NCBI GenBank assembly: GCA_020852515.1
Contig: JADZAS010000005.1
Span: 124,001 to 188,000 of the forward strand
Reading direction: 5' to 3'
From: Phycisphaerales bacterium
Lineage (GTDB): Bacteria; Planctomycetota; Phycisphaerae; Phycisphaerales; UBA5793
DNA length: 64,000 nucleotides
Under the pieces are notes generated by a model, which was not told the DNA's origin, searched no databases, and saw only the letters and a program-made list of their open reading frames with translations. The translations under genes were made by a program, and so were the position numbers. Positions 14,544 through 21,834 of the stretch are shown here, in pieces (within the stretch, counting starts at the first letter, position 1; each line of letters opens with the position of its first letter).

Positions 14544-17051
14544 ATGCGCCACGCTTGCACTCGGGGTCTGGGTCTCGCACTGGTGTCTTCGCTTGCGCTG
14601 GCGGCGGGTGCGCTCGGGTTTCAGTCGCCTGCTGCTCAGCGGCTCAACCTCGGCCTGCGCGGGGTGTACTTCGTGCCCAACGAGGGGCAGTGGAGTGATG
14701 CCGGGGTGATCTACGGCTACCGCGCGCGCGGCCTGGACATCGCCTTCCGCGAGTCGTCGTTCACAATGCATCTGGCGCGGCAGATCAGCGATGCAGCGCC
14801 CACAACAAGCCGGGGCAAAGGCTCCGCGCCGCCCCGGATCGACAACATCAGCGGCGAACGTCTCCTGCTTGCCGATGACGAAATCCGGGGCGACGAGGAC
14901 TCTGCCCCGGCTTGGGAGCACCTCACCCTCGCCGTGACGTTTCCCGGCAGCAACGAGGTGCAGCCCGTCGCCGCGCAGCCGCAGGGCGCGAAGTTCAACT
15001 ACTTCGTCGGCGATGATGAATCGAAGTGGGCGAGCAACGTGCCATCGTTTGGCGAAGTGGTTTATCGCAACCTCTACGATGGCGTTGACCTGCACATCAC
15101 CGGCGCTGGCGCTCGCGGCTTCGCGTCTGAATCAGACGCCGACGGCGTACTCAAGTACGAATTCCACGTCGCCCCCGGCGCCGACTGGTCACAGATCCGC
15201 ATCCAGTACGACGGCATCGAGTCGCTCTGCATCGACGAGCCCGGCAACCTCCACATCGCGACCACCTTCGGCACACTCACCGACGCCGCGCCACTGGTGT
15301 GGCAACCCCGCAGCCCAGGCCGGGACAAAGGCTCCGCGCCGTCCCGGATTTCCCCATCCAACGACGACTCCACCATCCCCGCCCGCTTCGAACTCGTCAA
15401 CAACACGACATACACAATCACCCTCGACGCCACCGTCGACCCCACGCAAGAACTCATCATCGACCCGGATGTGGAGTGGTCGCGGTATCTCGGCGGCGAG
15501 TCGGTTGATGAGGGGCGTGGAGTTGCTGCGCGATCAGACGGCTCGGTCGTCGCCGTCGGCAGCACTGGTTCCGAAATCTTCGAAGGGCAGAACAACTCGA
15601 ATCATGGCGATTGGGATGCGTTTGTGGTAAGCGCCGATGGCGATGGTCGATTACTGTGGATGACGTTCATCGGCGGCAGCGGGCACGACGCTGGATTCGG
15701 CGCGTCGCTGGAGCCCGGCGGCGCCATCCTGCTCAGTGGTGAAACACAGTCGGCCGACTTTGCGCAACGCAACAACGAACTGCACGGCATCAGCGATGCG
15801 TTTCTTGCCCGCCTCGATGATGCGGGGAGCCTGCTGCGGATGACCTACGTCGGCGGCTCGAATGCCGAGTCCACCTATTCGCAGCCGGGTATCGACCGTC
15901 ATGGCTACATCGTCATCGCCGGCGTCACCGAGTCACCGGACATCGAAGGTCGGCTCAACGATCTGCACCCCGGCTCGTGGGATTCGTTCATCTGCCAACT
16001 CAGTCCCTCTCTCGAAACTCAATGGGCGCTCTACCTCGGCGGCACGGGAGGCGACTCCATCTTTGAGATGACCCTCGATGGCGAAGGCAGCGCATTGGCA
16101 ACTGGCGTCACCGGTTCCGTCGATTTTGACGGTCGCATCAATTCCTATCACGGAGACGGCGACCCCTTCGTCGTCAAAGTCGACCCCGAAGGTCAACTCC
16201 TCTGGATGACTTATCTCGGCGGCAGCGGATATGGAGACGAAGACGGCAACGGCATCGCTGTCGAGTCGGATGGCACGATCGTCGTGTGCGGAACGACGGA
16301 GTCGGATGATCTCGAAGGGGCCACCAATTCGAGACTCGGCTACCAGGACATCTACATCGCACGCCTCAAGCCAAACGGCACGGTCATCCGCAGCACCTAC
16401 ATCGGCGGCTCCCAGGGCGACTACGGCTATTTCCTGGCCCTCGATGCGCAGGGTAACGCGCTCATCACCGGCGAAACAAACTCCGATGACTTCATCGGGC
16501 GAAGAAACGGACTGCAATCCGGCTTCGCCATTCTCGCCAGCATCAACCGACTCGACGCAGTCAACTGGATGATCTACTGCGGCGGAAGTCAGGGCTGGGG
16601 AACCGCCGTGGCCGCCGGACCTGATGCCGCCTACGTCGTCGGCGGAGTGCGCGTGAGCGACCTGGAAGGGCGGCTTAATGCGTACGGCGGCAATGACGAT
16701 GGCTTCCTGCTCAAGTATGGTCCGCTCACCGTTCCCGATCTGTCGGTAGATTCGTCCTGTCCCGATGCCGGCCCGATACAACTCACCTGGTTCAACGCCA
16801 CTCCCAGCGCCCCCGCCGCGCTGCTCTTTGCCCGCAACTCCGGTTCATTCTCCATCCCCAACAACCGCCCGTGCCCGGGCACGATGCTCGGCCTCGGCGC
16901 CGAGCAACTCCAGGTCGCTTTCACCGGCAACTCCGACGCCAACGGCTCGCGCACACTCAACGCCACCATCGGCCCCAACCTCTGCGGCGGCTACCTCCAA
17001 CTCCTCGACCTCACCACCTGCACCACGAGCAACGTCGCGCGGATCGAGTGA
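14544..17051 (+). CDS. Secreted SBBP-repeat protein, copy 2
   Basis: A secreted protein of 835 residues, paralogue of the protein at 4941-7496. The ATG at 14544 follows the same GGAGGAGG site; the signal peptide (MRHACTRGLGLALVSS) differs from copy 1 by one residue in its first part. The N-terminal domain to about residue 300 is close to identical to copy 1. About seven SBBP repeats (WSRYLGGESVDEGRGVA, WMTFIGGSGHDAGFG, WMTYLGGSGYGDEDGNG and so on) are much more diverged, and the last 30 residues (LCGGYLQLLDLTTCTTSNV) match again almost exactly. This pattern suggests duplication followed by divergence of the centre or gene conversion of the ends. Three in-frame palindromes lie at 14810-14838, 14885-14910 and 15320-15347. 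The dtd gene begins 33 bp downstream. Confidence 0.85.
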   Translation: MRHACTRGLGLALVSSLALAAGALGFQSPAAQRLNLGLRGVYFVPNEGQWSDAGVIYGYRARGLDIAFRESSFTMHLARQISDAAPTTSRGKGSAPPRIDNISGERLLLADDEIRGDEDSAPAWEHLTLAVTFPGSNEVQPVAAQPQGAKFNYFVGDDESKWASNVPSFGEVVYRNLYDGVDLHITGAGARGFASESDADGVLKYEFHVAPGADWSQIRIQYDGIESLCIDEPGNLHIATTFGTLTDAAPLVWQPRSPGRDKGSAPSRISPSNDDSTIPARFELVNNTTYTITLDATVDPTQELIIDPDVEWSRYLGGESVDEGRGVAARSDGSVVAVGSTGSEIFEGQNNSNHGDWDAFVVSADGDGRLLWMTFIGGSGHDAGFGASLEPGGAILLSGETQSADFAQRNNELHGISDAFLARLDDAGSLLRMTYVGGSNAESTYSQPGIDRHGYIVIAGVTESPDIEGRLNDLHPGSWDSFICQLSPSLETQWALYLGGTGGDSIFEMTLDGEGSALATGVTGSVDFDGRINSYHGDGDPFVVKVDPEGQLLWMTYLGGSGYGDEDGNGIAVESDGTIVVCGTTESDDLEGATNSRLGYQDIYIARLKPNGTVIRSTYIGGSQGDYGYFLALDAQGNALITGETNSDDFIGRRNGLQSGFAILASINRLDAVNWMIYCGGSQGWGTAVAAGPDAAYVVGGVRVSDLEGRLNAYGGNDDGFLLKYGPLTVPDLSVDSSCPDAGPIQLTWFNATPSAPAALLFARNSGSFSIPNNRPCPGTMLGLGAEQLQVAFTGNSDANGSRTLNATIGPNLCGGYLQLLDLTTCTTSNVARIE
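14810..14838. repeat. In-frame palindrome, GKGSAP type
   Basis: Arms CCGGGGC / GCCCCGG around a loop with AAAGGCTCCGCG. Encodes SRGKGSAPPRI in SBBP copy 2 at the position matching 7203-7230 in copy 1. Confidence 0.65.
14885..14910. repeat. In-frame palindrome, GDEDSAPA type
   Basis: Perfect 7-bp arms CCGGGGC / GCCCCGG around the 12-base loop GACGAGGACTCT. Encodes RGDEDSAPAW. Confidence 0.65.
15320..15347. repeat. In-frame palindrome, DKGSAP type
   Basis: Perfect 7-bp arms CCGGGAC / GTCCCGG around the loop AAAGGCTCCGCGCC. Encodes GRDKGSAPSRI. Copy 1 carries the unrelated NGRDARS palindrome at the equivalent protein position. Confidence 0.75.
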
Positions 17052-17084
17052 GACTGCCACGGGCAGGGGTCATACGCTCACCGC

Positions 17085-17543
17085 ATGATTGCGGTCGTGC
17101 AGCGCGTGAGTCGGGCGTCGGTCTCTGTCGAAGAGACGGGCTATCGCGCTGAGATCGGCCGCGGGCTCGTGGTGCTGCTCGGCGTCGAGCAGGGCGATGA
17201 GCGGTCCCACGCGGACTGGCTCGCCGGCAGGATCGCGCGGCTGCGCATCTTTGCCGACGACGCCGGACTCATGAATCGCAGCGTGCGCGACGTCGGCGGG
17301 CAGGCCCTGGTCGTGAGCCAGTTCACGCTGGCCGGCGACTGTCGCAAGGGCAACCGGCCAAGTTTCGACCGCGCCGCCGGACCCGAACTCGCCGAGTCGC
17401 TGTACGAGTACTTCGTGAAGCGGCTGGCCGAGGCGGAAGGCGTGGCGACCGCCACCGGCGTGTTCCGCGCGATGATGGCCGTGGAACTCGTGAACGACGG
17501 CCCGGTGACGCTAATGATTAGCACAGCGGACCTGCCGCGCTGA
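17085..17543 (+). CDS. dtd: D-aminoacyl-tRNA deacylase
   Basis: Hydrolyses D-amino acids wrongly attached to tRNA (a cytoplasmic proofreading enzyme that also removes glycine from tRNA-Ala). The 152 residues match the usual family length of about 145-150. The two active-site motifs are present: SQFTLAGD (about residue 81) and NDGPVT near residue 140, corresponding to the cross-subunit Gly-cisPro-type motif; the N-terminal MIAVVQRVSRASV is also typical. It follows SBBP copy 2 by 33 bp on the same strand with no functional link, and precedes a TPR lipoprotein. Confidence 0.95.
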   Translation: MIAVVQRVSRASVSVEETGYRAEIGRGLVVLLGVEQGDERSHADWLAGRIARLRIFADDAGLMNRSVRDVGGQALVVSQFTLAGDCRKGNRPSFDRAAGPELAESLYEYFVKRLAEAEGVATATGVFRAMMAVELVNDGPVTLMISTADLPR

Positions 17544-17605
17544 GTGGCGCGTGGCAGGTCAATCCCGCTGGCGAAAGAACCTCGATCTTCGTGGAGGCAA
17601 TGCTG

Positions 17606-19285
17606 ATGAACCTGAACCATCGCCGACTTGCAACGATCGGCGCCGTCCTCGCTCTCGTCTCGGTCGTCTCCGGATGCGCCCGACAATCCACCAGCGGCCC
17701 CGATACCGAGATGACCGCCGCTCGCGCGAAGTTCTACGAGGGCTTCTCCGGCTATCACCGCGACATCACCACCACCTCGCCCGAAGCCCAGCACTGGTTC
17801 GACCAGGGCTTGCAATTGCTCTACGGCTTCAACCACGACGAGGCGATTCGCTCGTTCCGCAAGGCCGCCGAGGTCGATCCGAAGTGCGCCATGGCGTGGT
17901 GGGGCGTGGGCTATGCCTACGGCCTGCACATCAACAACCCCGTCATGACGGACGAACAGTCGCGCCTGGCCTACGAAGCCACGCAGCAGGCGGTCGCACG
18001 CCGCGCCAACGGCTCGCCGGTCGAGCGCACGCTCATCGATGCGCTGGCGCAGCGCTACGCCTGGCCGGCGCCGGCGAATCGGCGGCCGCTCGACGAGGCC
18101 TACGCTGCAGCGATGGAGCAGGCGTGGCGCAACTTCCCGCGCGATGCGGATGTCGGCGCGCTCTATGCCGAGTCGCTCATGAATCTCCAGCCGTGGGACC
18201 TGTGGATGCACGACGGCCAGCCCAAGGGCCGCACGCCCGAGATCGTCGAAGTGCTCGAGTGGGCGATGCGGATGAACCCCAGGCACCCCGGCGCCAATCA
18301 CTTCTACATCCACACCGTCGAAGCCTCGCCGAATCCCGATCGCGCGCTGGTCAGCGCGCAGCGGCTCGTCAACCTCGTGCCCGGCTCGGGTCATCTCGTG
18401 CACATGCCATCGCACATCTACGTGCGCACGGGTCGCTACGCCGAGGCGGCCGACGCCAACGAGCGAGCCATGGCGGCGGACGAGGCGTACTTCGCCATCG
18501 CGCCCCGGCCGCGCTTCTACGTGCTCTACTACGTGCACAACATCCACTTCCTCGCGTACGCGGCGATGATGGAAGGCCGCTATGAGACGGCGATGCAGGC
18601 GGCGCGCAAGATCGAGCAAAACGTGCCGGAAGATTTCGTGCGCGAGTACGTCACGCTGGCCGACGGGCTCATGCCCACCCCGCTGCACGTGATGATCCGC
18701 TTTGGCAAGTGGGAAGACATTCTCAACGAGCCCGAGCCGCCGGCGTACCGCCTCATGAGCCGGGCGATCCGGCACTACGCTCGCTGCGTGGCCTATTCGG
18801 CGACGGATCGCACGCAGGAGGCCGAGGCGGAACTCGCGGCGTTCGACGCCGTCGCGATCCAGATCACCGACGACTGGCTCGTGGGCAACAACCCCTCCAA
18901 GGTCATCCTGCCCCTGGCGCGGAAGATGATGCTCGGCGAGATGCTCTTCCGGCAAGGCCAGCGCGAGGAGGCGTTCGCAGCCCTGCGCGAAGGTGTGGCG
19001 ATGGAGGATGCGCTGGTGTATGACGAGCCGCCGGGCTGGATGCAGCCGGTGCGGCACGCGCTGGGCGCGCTGCTCATGGCCGACGGCCGCTTCGCCGAGG
19101 CGGAAGAAGTCTACCGAGCGGATCTGCAGCACCACCGACGCAACGGCTGGTCACTGCTGGGCCTGGAAAAGGCGCTGGCCGCGCAGGGCCGCAGCGACGA
19201 AGCCACCCAGGCGGCAGCGCAGCGCGAAACAGTGTGGGCCAGAGCGGATGTGGAGCCGACTTCGTCTTGTTATTGTCAGCCGTAA
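17606..19285 (+). CDS. TPR-repeat lipoprotein
   Basis: A protein of 559 residues. The ATG at 17606 lies 8 bases after GGAGG; upstream in-frame GTG (17591) and ATG (17600) are less likely. A lipobox (VVSGC) places the lipidated Cys near residue 24. Helical tetratricopeptide-like repeats follow, first seen at AQHWFDQGLQLLYGFNHDEAIRSFRKAAEVDPKCAMAWWGVGYAYG and last near GRFAEAEEVYRADLQHHRRNGWSLLGLEKALAAQGR. Proteins with this layout are common in planctomycetes and proteobacteria but have no assigned reaction. It is expected to be membrane-anchored on the periplasmic side, presenting a protein-interaction surface. Confidence 0.8.
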   Translation: MNLNHRRLATIGAVLALVSVVSGCARQSTSGPDTEMTAARAKFYEGFSGYHRDITTTSPEAQHWFDQGLQLLYGFNHDEAIRSFRKAAEVDPKCAMAWWGVGYAYGLHINNPVMTDEQSRLAYEATQQAVARRANGSPVERTLIDALAQRYAWPAPANRRPLDEAYAAAMEQAWRNFPRDADVGALYAESLMNLQPWDLWMHDGQPKGRTPEIVEVLEWAMRMNPRHPGANHFYIHTVEASPNPDRALVSAQRLVNLVPGSGHLVHMPSHIYVRTGRYAEAADANERAMAADEAYFAIAPRPRFYVLYYVHNIHFLAYAAMMEGRYETAMQAARKIEQNVPEDFVREYVTLADGLMPTPLHVMIRFGKWEDILNEPEPPAYRLMSRAIRHYARCVAYSATDRTQEAEAELAAFDAVAIQITDDWLVGNNPSKVILPLARKMMLGEMLFRQGQREEAFAALREGVAMEDALVYDEPPGWMQPVRHALGALLMADGRFAEAEEVYRADLQHHRRNGWSLLGLEKALAAQGRSDEATQAAAQRETVWARADVEPTSSCYCQP

Positions 19286-19523
19286 GGGGAGTGAGCGGGT
19301 GATGGGGTGAAGGGGTGAAGTCGGTGTCGATTCCCCTCCTCCGGCTCCTTGTCCTGAGTCGGGCCGAAGGATGCGGGGGAGGGTCAGGGTGGGGGCGGTT
19401 CTGTAGATCGGGTCTTTCGGGTCTTGGTAGAATAGATCGTCCGGCGCTGGCCGAACTCCCGAGTCGGCTGCGTGCTGCATCCGATGGACTCGACCTCTCG
19501 CCTTGATCTGTACTGAATAGCGA

Positions 19524-20429
19524 GTGAACCGCGTGAGCAAGTCGCCCATCATCTATGTTTCCCTTCCCGAATCGTTCAACGAGCGAGTCGTTCTGGAGAT
19601 GATCGCGCAATCGGCAACTGCAACTGGCGCGCGAGTCATACGCATTGGAGCAATCGAGCCTCGGCATACTGGACCCCTGGCTGAAACTGCCCGCTCTACA
19701 ATCTCCGCATCGGACTTGGTGATCGCTGACATATCGGACGCCAACTCAAGCGTTATGTTTGACGTAGGTTTGGCAACTGCACTAGAAAAGCCCTTAATCC
19801 TCTTGGCATCGGGGAGCCGCGCAATCCCGTTTGGCCTCGCCGGAGTCGAGGTGTTCATCTATGGGCCGCTTGAGAGCGATGCGGAGGTTTCTAAAAATAA
19901 ACTGAAGACTCTTATCATTGACCGCTTATCAAAGCCTGAAGGACGCAGCCTAGTCAGGTCTGCAGTCAACGATGGCCTGCGAAAGCACGTCTTCGTCAGC
20001 TACTCGCACGTCGACTTGCAGTATCTAAACCGCTTGCTAATACATCTCCGACCACTGGAACGAGACGGACTGATCGAGATTTGGGCCGATACCAGGCTCC
20101 GAGCCGGCGACCTCTGGAAGCAAGAGGTTGAGAAGGCGCTTCGTAGATCAGCAGTCGCCGTACTCATTATCAGTCCTGACTTTCTGGCGTCGGAGTTCAT
20201 CATAAACAATGAGCTACCGCTGCTGCTTCAGAACGAAGAGCAGCGCGGCGTGCGGATCGTACCAATTGTCGTGAAACCCTGCAGGTTTGCGCGGGACAAT
20301 AAGCTAAAGCAGTTCCAGTCCGTTAACGACCCCAAGGAACCGCTGATCTTGATGCCTGAGGGAATCCAAGAACAAGTCTACGATCAGGTTGCCCTGGAAG
20401 TCGAACAGTGCTTGCTGCAAATCGGCTGA
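19524..20429 (+). CDS. Two-domain TIR protein with N-terminal deoxyribosyltransferase-like domain
   Basis: A cytoplasmic protein of 301 residues with two visible parts. Residues of about 8-115 (PIIYVSLPESFNERVV, SDLVIADISDANSSVMFDVGLATALEKPLILLA) resemble the nucleoside 2-deoxyribosyltransferase/SLOG-like Rossmann families that bind nucleotides. Residues of about 155-265 are a TIR domain (HVFVSYSHVDLQYLNRLL, LIEIWADTRLRAGDLW, AVAVLIISPDFLASEFIINNELP). Glu230 sits where bacterial TIR NADases carry the catalytic Glu. Start is GTG 19524, or GTG 19533. Many A/T-ending codons (for example TCTAAAAATAAACTG) differ from the GC-rich neighbours, suggesting acquisition by transfer. TIR proteins of bacteria commonly act in anti-phage defence by consuming NAD+ or making signal nucleotides; that role here is inferred. 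No partner gene is adjacent. Confidence 0.75.
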   Translation: MNRVSKSPIIYVSLPESFNERVVLEMIAQSATATGARVIRIGAIEPRHTGPLAETARSTISASDLVIADISDANSSVMFDVGLATALEKPLILLASGSRAIPFGLAGVEVFIYGPLESDAEVSKNKLKTLIIDRLSKPEGRSLVRSAVNDGLRKHVFVSYSHVDLQYLNRLLIHLRPLERDGLIEIWADTRLRAGDLWKQEVEKALRRSAVAVLIISPDFLASEFIINNELPLLLQNEEQRGVRIVPIVVKPCRFARDNKLKQFQSVNDPKEPLILMPEGIQEQVYDQVALEVEQCLLQIG

Positions 20430-20460
20430 GCACGGATTACGGCTATTGTTTGTGTAGCCA

Positions 20461-20485
20461 GTAGGTCAGGTGAAACCTGACACTT
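20461..20485. repeat. Intergenic palindromic repeat, copy A
   Basis: GTCAGGT-GAA-ACCTGAC (20465-20481) flanked by GTAG and ACTT. A second copy with the same flanks and loop GCA is at 46932-46956. Both are in intergenic sequence close to a GCCCC...GGGGC hairpin. Confidence 0.7.
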
Positions 20486-20801
20486 GGGCGTGTGTTGGAG
20501 CGGTGGCATGGGGGGGCCTGCATCGGGTCTCGCCCCTTTCGGGGCTCTGGGCGGGTTCGAGTCGCATCCCCACCCCCGCCGGACGTCGCAGTGCCGGCCA
20601 AGGCGTTGATCGGTCAGGGGCCCGCGCCGAACCGTCAGATCTCGACCTGGCCAACGTTGCTCGATGCCTCGGTGCCTTGATGCCTCGATGCCCTGATGCC
20701 TTGATGCCCGCCTACCTCAATTCCTTCGTGCCCCCTTCGTGCCTTCGTGCCCTTTGTGGTAAACCTTCAACCCGCCTCGCGCACGCAGCCCACAAACACA
20801 A

Positions 20802-20830
20802 AGCGGCGCCGAGATGATCTCGGCGCCGCT
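20802..20830 (-). terminator. Rho-independent terminator of the thioredoxin-like gene
   Basis: A perfect 14-bp inverted repeat AGCGGCGCCGAGAT / ATCTCGGCGCCGCT with a one-base centre, followed on the minus strand by TTGTGTTTGTGG. It lies 55 bp after the stop codon of the gene at 20886-21683. Confidence 0.75.
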
Positions 20831-20885
20831 CCAGTTGGCTGATTCGGAATGTCGCGCGACACACGGCGTGGCGCGCCGCCGCGGG

Positions 20886-21683
20886 TCAGTTGCGATCCCC
20901 GGCTTGGTTCTTCTCTTTCATCTCGGCCAGCAGCGCATCCACTGCTTCATCCATCTTCTCGTTGCGCACGTTCGTGTAGCGCACCCGTCCCTCGCCGTCG
21001 AGGACGAAGATGGTCGGCCAGGAGTAGACGCCCCATTTCATGGCGATCGGGCCGCGCGTGTTGCCGCCGTCCCAGAACATGGGCCACGAAAGGTTCTGCT
21101 CCTTGATGGCTTTCTGAATGCGATCCTTGGGATCGCTGTTGATGCCAAGCAGGACGAAGGGTTCATCTTTCAATCGTTCAACGAGCGACCGCTCGTGCGG
21201 GTACATGGCCCTGCAAGGCGGTCACCAATCGCCAAAGAAGTCGATGACGACGACTTTGCCGCGATACTGCGCCAGTTCCATCGACTTGCCGTCGATGCCT
21301 TCGCCCTTGATGTTGGGCGCGATGCGGCCGATGGTGAGGTTCTCAACGCGATAGAGATTGGTCTTGATGAGATCGGCGTGCTTGGGGTACTTGGCCGCGA
21401 GCGCCTGGAGGAAGTCCGAAGCCGTCTTCACCTGCTCATCGGAGACGGCCATGCCGCTGATGGCCACCGTGCCCAGCGCGTTGCGCAGGGCCGCGGCGTC
21501 ATCGCTCTCGGCTGCCGCCTTGATTTTGTCGAGGCGTTCCTGGAGTTGCACATCGGTCATGGCCGGGACGTCGGCTTCCAGCAGCGAAGCGTTCGGCCGA
21601 GCCAACTCGGCCGCTCCCATCGCCGCCGGCGTAACCAGCGCCGCAGCCAGCACGAGGCAACTCATGCTGAATCTGACTCTCAT
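20886..21683 (-). CDS. Thioredoxin-like (TlpA-type) probable selenoprotein with in-frame TGA
   Basis: One gene read through a TGA at 21224-21222. The first part carries a signal peptide (MRVRFSMSCLVLAAALVTPAAMGA), a helical region of about 85 residues, then the thioredoxin start (IGRIAPNIKGEGIDGKSMELAQYRGKVVVIDFFGDW). Immediately after the TGA the same frame continues PPCRAMYPHERSLVERL and ends with SWPTIFVLDGEGRVRY, which holds the cis-proline of the fold. The redox motif thus reads W-UGA-P-P-C where relatives have WCxPC, so the TGA (residue 154) is exactly the first redox Cys. Start at 21683 follows GGAGG by 9 bases. A GGUC-loop hairpin lies downstream of the TGA. The product would be an exported thiol/selenol oxidoreductase of 265 residues. 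Selenocysteine is inferred; a nonsense mutation is the alternative. Confidence 0.8.
21181..21196 (-). promoter_or_regulatory. Candidate bacterial SECIS hairpin
   Basis: In the mRNA the hairpin reads ACGAGC-GGUC-GCUCGU: a 6-bp perfect stem with loop GGUC, beginning 25 nt after the UGA, loop 31 nt after it. Bacterial SECIS elements place a small hairpin with G and U in the apical loop shortly after the UGA; the well-known fdhF loop also contains GGUC. The stem encodes His-Glu-Arg-Ser-Leu, so it is compatible with the protein. Confidence 0.6.
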
Positions 21684-21834
21684 AGATTGAATCCTCCGCA
21701 TGAAAAAGGGACCGGATCAGCCGCTGGACTGTAGCGCCGCAGCCGCCGCGGGTTGCACCCACCCCCGAAACCGGCGGCGTGAGCGAGATACAGTACCTCG
21801 CGAATTCCGCCGCCCGCCAGCAGAGGAGCCCGGC

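Larger units (their letters stand above)
20430..20885. other. Intergenic region with palindromes and simple repeats
   Basis: About 455 bp without a convincing gene; the forward frame over 20470-20817 has no family features. It contains a GTCAGGT palindrome (20465-20481), a GCCCC-TTTC-GGGGC hairpin (20532-20545), simple repeats built on CCTTGATG and CCTTCGTG (about 20668-20760), and a strong terminator at 20802-20830. The first two motif types recur together at 46932-47130. Confidence 0.7.

Noticed and set aside
17141-19135. A 664-codon minus-strand frame over dtd and the TPR lipoprotein gene
   Set aside because: Antisense to two well-supported genes; composition rich in Arg, His and Val with no recognisable domain.
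19286-19523. A gene or RNA between the TPR lipoprotein and the TIR gene
   Set aside because: Only low-complexity GGGTGA and CCTCCTCC-type sequence is seen, with no frame or clear structure.
20470-20817. A 115-codon frame in the gap after the TIR gene
   Set aside because: It is made of translated palindromes and simple repeats and has no ribosome-binding site.
20886-21206. Treating the thioredoxin C-terminal part as a separate small gene starting at MYPHERS
   Set aside because: It would lack half of the thioredoxin fold, and it joins in frame with the upstream part exactly at the redox motif. One gene with a recoded TGA explains both parts better.
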